Assembly: GCA_020847555.1 (NCBI GenBank)
Contig: JADLBT010000455.1
Span: 1 to 7,646 of the forward strand
Direction of reading: 5' to 3'
Length of the DNA: 7,646 bases
Source: Gemmataceae bacterium
GTDB taxonomy: Bacteria; Planctomycetota; Planctomycetia; Gemmatales; Gemmataceae
Shown piece after piece: positions 6,271-7,646 of the stretch; position 1 is the stretch's first letter; each line of letters opens with the position of its first letter. The translations under genes were made by a program, and so were the position numbers. The notes beneath the pieces were generated by a model. That model was not told where the DNA came from, made no database searches, and saw only the letters and a program-made list of their open reading frames with translations.

Positions 6271-7575
6271 ATGGACGTCACCACCTCCAGCACGCCCGCG
6301 TTCACCGCCAGCAGGCAGCGCTGGTTCGTCGCCGGCCTGGCCCTCCTCGCCGTCGGCCTGAGCGTGCAGTACTGCTTCAAGATCCTCGACGACGGGCGCG
6401 ACGATCGGTCCGCAATCCTGCGCTGGCGCGAGCAGATCGGGGCGGTTGACGACGGGATCAACATCTGGGACGTCCACAACTACCCCAACCCGCCGATCAT
6501 GATGCTGCTGCTGGAGCCGCTCGCCGAGTTGCCGCCGCTGCTCGGGGCGCTGGGGTGGTTCTACCTCAAGGTCGGCATGGCGGCGCTGTCGATCTGGATG
6601 GCGTTCCGACTGTGCGAGACGCCCGACCGGCCGTTCCCGGCGTGGGGCAAGGCGGTGGCGATCCTGCTCAGCCTGCGCCCGATCATGGGCGACCTGAGTC
6701 ACGGCAACGTCAACCTCTTCATCCTGCTCCTGGTGATCGGCGCCCTGTACGCCTACCGGCAGCGGCGCGAGTACCTGTCGGGGGGACTGCTGGCGCTGGG
6801 CATCGCGTGCAAGGTGACGCCGGCGCTGTTCGTGCCGTACTTCCTCTGGAAGCGGTCATGGCGGGCGCTCGGCGGATGCGCGATCGGGCTGGTGCTGTTT
6901 TTCTGGCTGGTGCCGGGACTGCTCCTCGGCATGGACCGCAACGCCGACTACCTGGGCGCCTGGGTGGACCGGATGGTCGTCCCGTTCGTGGTGCGCGGCG
7001 AGGTGTGGAGCGAGCACAACAACCAGGCTCTGCCCGGCCTGGCGGCCCGCCTGCTCACCGACAGCCCGTCGTTCTCGAAGTACGTCGGCAACGACAAGCA
7101 GGCGCTGGAGTATCACAACGTCGCCCGCCTGGATCCGGAACTGGTGCGCTGGGGGCTCAAGGCCGTGATGGGGCTGTTCGCGCTGGTGGTGGTGTGGACG
7201 TGCCGGACGCCGACTACGGAGCGGACCGGGTGGCGGATGGCGGCCGAGTTCAGCCTGATCCTGCTGGGGATGCTGCTGTTCAGCGAGCGGACGTGGAAGC
7301 ACCACTGCGTGACGCTGCTGCTGCCGTTCGCAGTGATCGTGTATTACCTGTCCGCCTGCCGGCCCGGGCCGGGCCTGCGCCGCTACCTGATCGCGACGCT
7401 CGTCCTGGTGGTGGTGTTGATGACGACCACGAGCACCGGGGTGCTGCCCGGGACCAGGTGGATGGGCAAGATCGCGCAGGTGTACGGGGCTTACGCCTGG
7501 GCGCACCTGCTCCTGGTGGCGGCGCTGGCGATGCTGCTGCGGACCGAGGAACGAACCACAGAGACACAGAGCTAA
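6271..7575 (+). CDS. Integral membrane glycosyltransferase, GT87/DUF2029-like
   Basis: 434-aa polytopic membrane protein resembling the GT87 (DUF2029) family of GT-C glycosyltransferases, which transfer a sugar, often mannose, from a polyprenyl-phosphate donor to a lipid or glycan acceptor on the outer face of the inner membrane. A first membrane helix (about 18-36) is followed by an acidic extracytoplasmic loop (DDGRDD at 40-45, D60/D61) and a NYPNPP motif at 70-75, the counterpart of the family's YPP segment; one of the Asp residues is the likely catalytic base. Further family-like pieces are HGNVNLF at 144-150, KVTPALF from 181, HNNQALPG from 249 and ERTWKHH at 339-345, between about nine or ten hydrophobic helices. 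Donor and acceptor are unknown. No other cell-envelope glycan gene is in the window, so context does not help. The final residues (about TTETQS) are encoded by the repeat that follows, so the original stop may have been replaced. Confidence 0.83.
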   Translation: MDVTTSSTPAFTASRQRWFVAGLALLAVGLSVQYCFKILDDGRDDRSAILRWREQIGAVDDGINIWDVHNYPNPPIMMLLLEPLAELPPLLGALGWFYLKVGMAALSIWMAFRLCETPDRPFPAWGKAVAILLSLRPIMGDLSHGNVNLFILLLVIGALYAYRQRREYLSGGLLALGIACKVTPALFVPYFLWKRSWRALGGCAIGLVLFFWLVPGLLLGMDRNADYLGAWVDRMVVPFVVRGEVWSEHNNQALPGLAARLLTDSPSFSKYVGNDKQALEYHNVARLDPELVRWGLKAVMGLFALVVVWTCRTPTTERTGWRMAAEFSLILLGMLLFSERTWKHHCVTLLLPFAVIVYYLSACRPGPGLRRYLIATLVLVVVLMTTTSTGVLPGTRWMGKIAQVYGAYAWAHLLLVAALAMLLRTEERTTETQS

Positions 7576-7618
7576 AGACACACAGAGAAGGCCGAATCAA
7601 GAACGGAGAAGGCCGAAT
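7556..7618. repeat. CACAGAGA-type dispersed repeat with tandem GAGAAGGCCGAAT units
   Basis: The base composition changes abruptly from GC-rich coding sequence to an A/G/C-rich, T-poor stretch with three CACAGAG-type units near 7558-7586. Two exact copies of GAGAAGGCCGAAT follow at 7585-7597 and 7606-7618, offset by 21 bases. The first part overlaps the last codons and stop of the GT87 gene. From memory, ACCACAGAGACACAGAG strings are common intergenic repeats in planctomycetes and some other phyla. No gene is visible between the end of this repeat and the window edge at 7646. Confidence 0.6.
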
Positions 7619-7646
7619 GGCCCCCGGGCGCGGTGGGCCGTCTGCC

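Noticed and set aside
4896..6449. 517-codon open frame on the plus strand opposite the GYF-like membrane gene
   Set aside because: The translation is Arg/Gln/Pro-rich with no domain, while the minus strand encodes a GYF-like domain and regular hydrophobic helices.
5994..6479. N-terminal extension of the GYF-like gene up to 6479 on the minus strand
   Set aside because: It would overlap the start of the GT87 gene by about 200 bases and adds sequence without domain character before a natural domain start at 5993.
7280..7600. Minus-strand frame starting in the terminal repeat with SLCVFSSVSLWF-like sequence
   Set aside because: This peptide is the typical false translation of CACAGAGA repeats on the reverse strand, and the rest is antisense to the GT87 gene.

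Overview
This is a high-GC window (roughly two-thirds G+C) from a bacterium that is most probably a planctomycete, with Gemmata-like lineages the best guess. The reasons are a Tat-exported DUF1501 protein, a GYF-like/membrane fusion protein, a small secreted Tyr/Pro-rich protein, many lone genes with long leaders, and two intergenic repeat types that I associate from memory with planctomycete genomes. No rRNA, tRNA, phage, IS or CRISPR is visible, so the taxonomic call rests on gene families only.

Layout. (1) 11-2797, plus strand: a secreted M20 amidohydrolase of the AbgB type, followed 63 bp later by an EgtB-type sulfoxide synthase (ergothioneine pathway). They are probably co-transcribed. 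(2) 2798-2918: a convergent junction holding a perfect 22-bp inverted repeat. (3) 2919-3287, minus strand: a small secreted Tyr/Pro/Arg-rich protein of unknown function. (4) 3288-3526: a divergent promoter region with a candidate sigma70-like promoter and a 5'-leader hairpin for the next gene. (5) 3527-4810, plus strand: a complete DUF1501 protein with a Tat motif. (6) 4811-4892: a convergent junction with a 14-bp GC-rich hairpin that could terminate transcription from both sides. (7) 4893-5993, minus strand: a GYF_2-like domain fused to about six membrane segments. (8) 5994-6270: a second divergent region with a candidate promoter and a strong ribosome binding site. (9) 6271-7575, plus strand: a GT87/DUF2029-like integral membrane glycosyltransferase whose last codons run into an A-rich CACAGAGA-type repeat that fills the end of the window.

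How the genes work together. Only the M20-egtB pair looks like an operon, and even there the two proteins are predicted to sit in different compartments. The rest is a run of single-gene units in alternating orientation, separated by hairpins and repeats. I see no defence, mobile or biosynthetic system that stands out as new. The points most worth a second look are an egtB with no egtD beside it and a Tyr-Tyr pair suggesting the cysteine-using EgtB type, the palindromic repeat at the egtB 3' end, the GT87 gene ending inside a dispersed repeat, and the two uncharacterised proteins.
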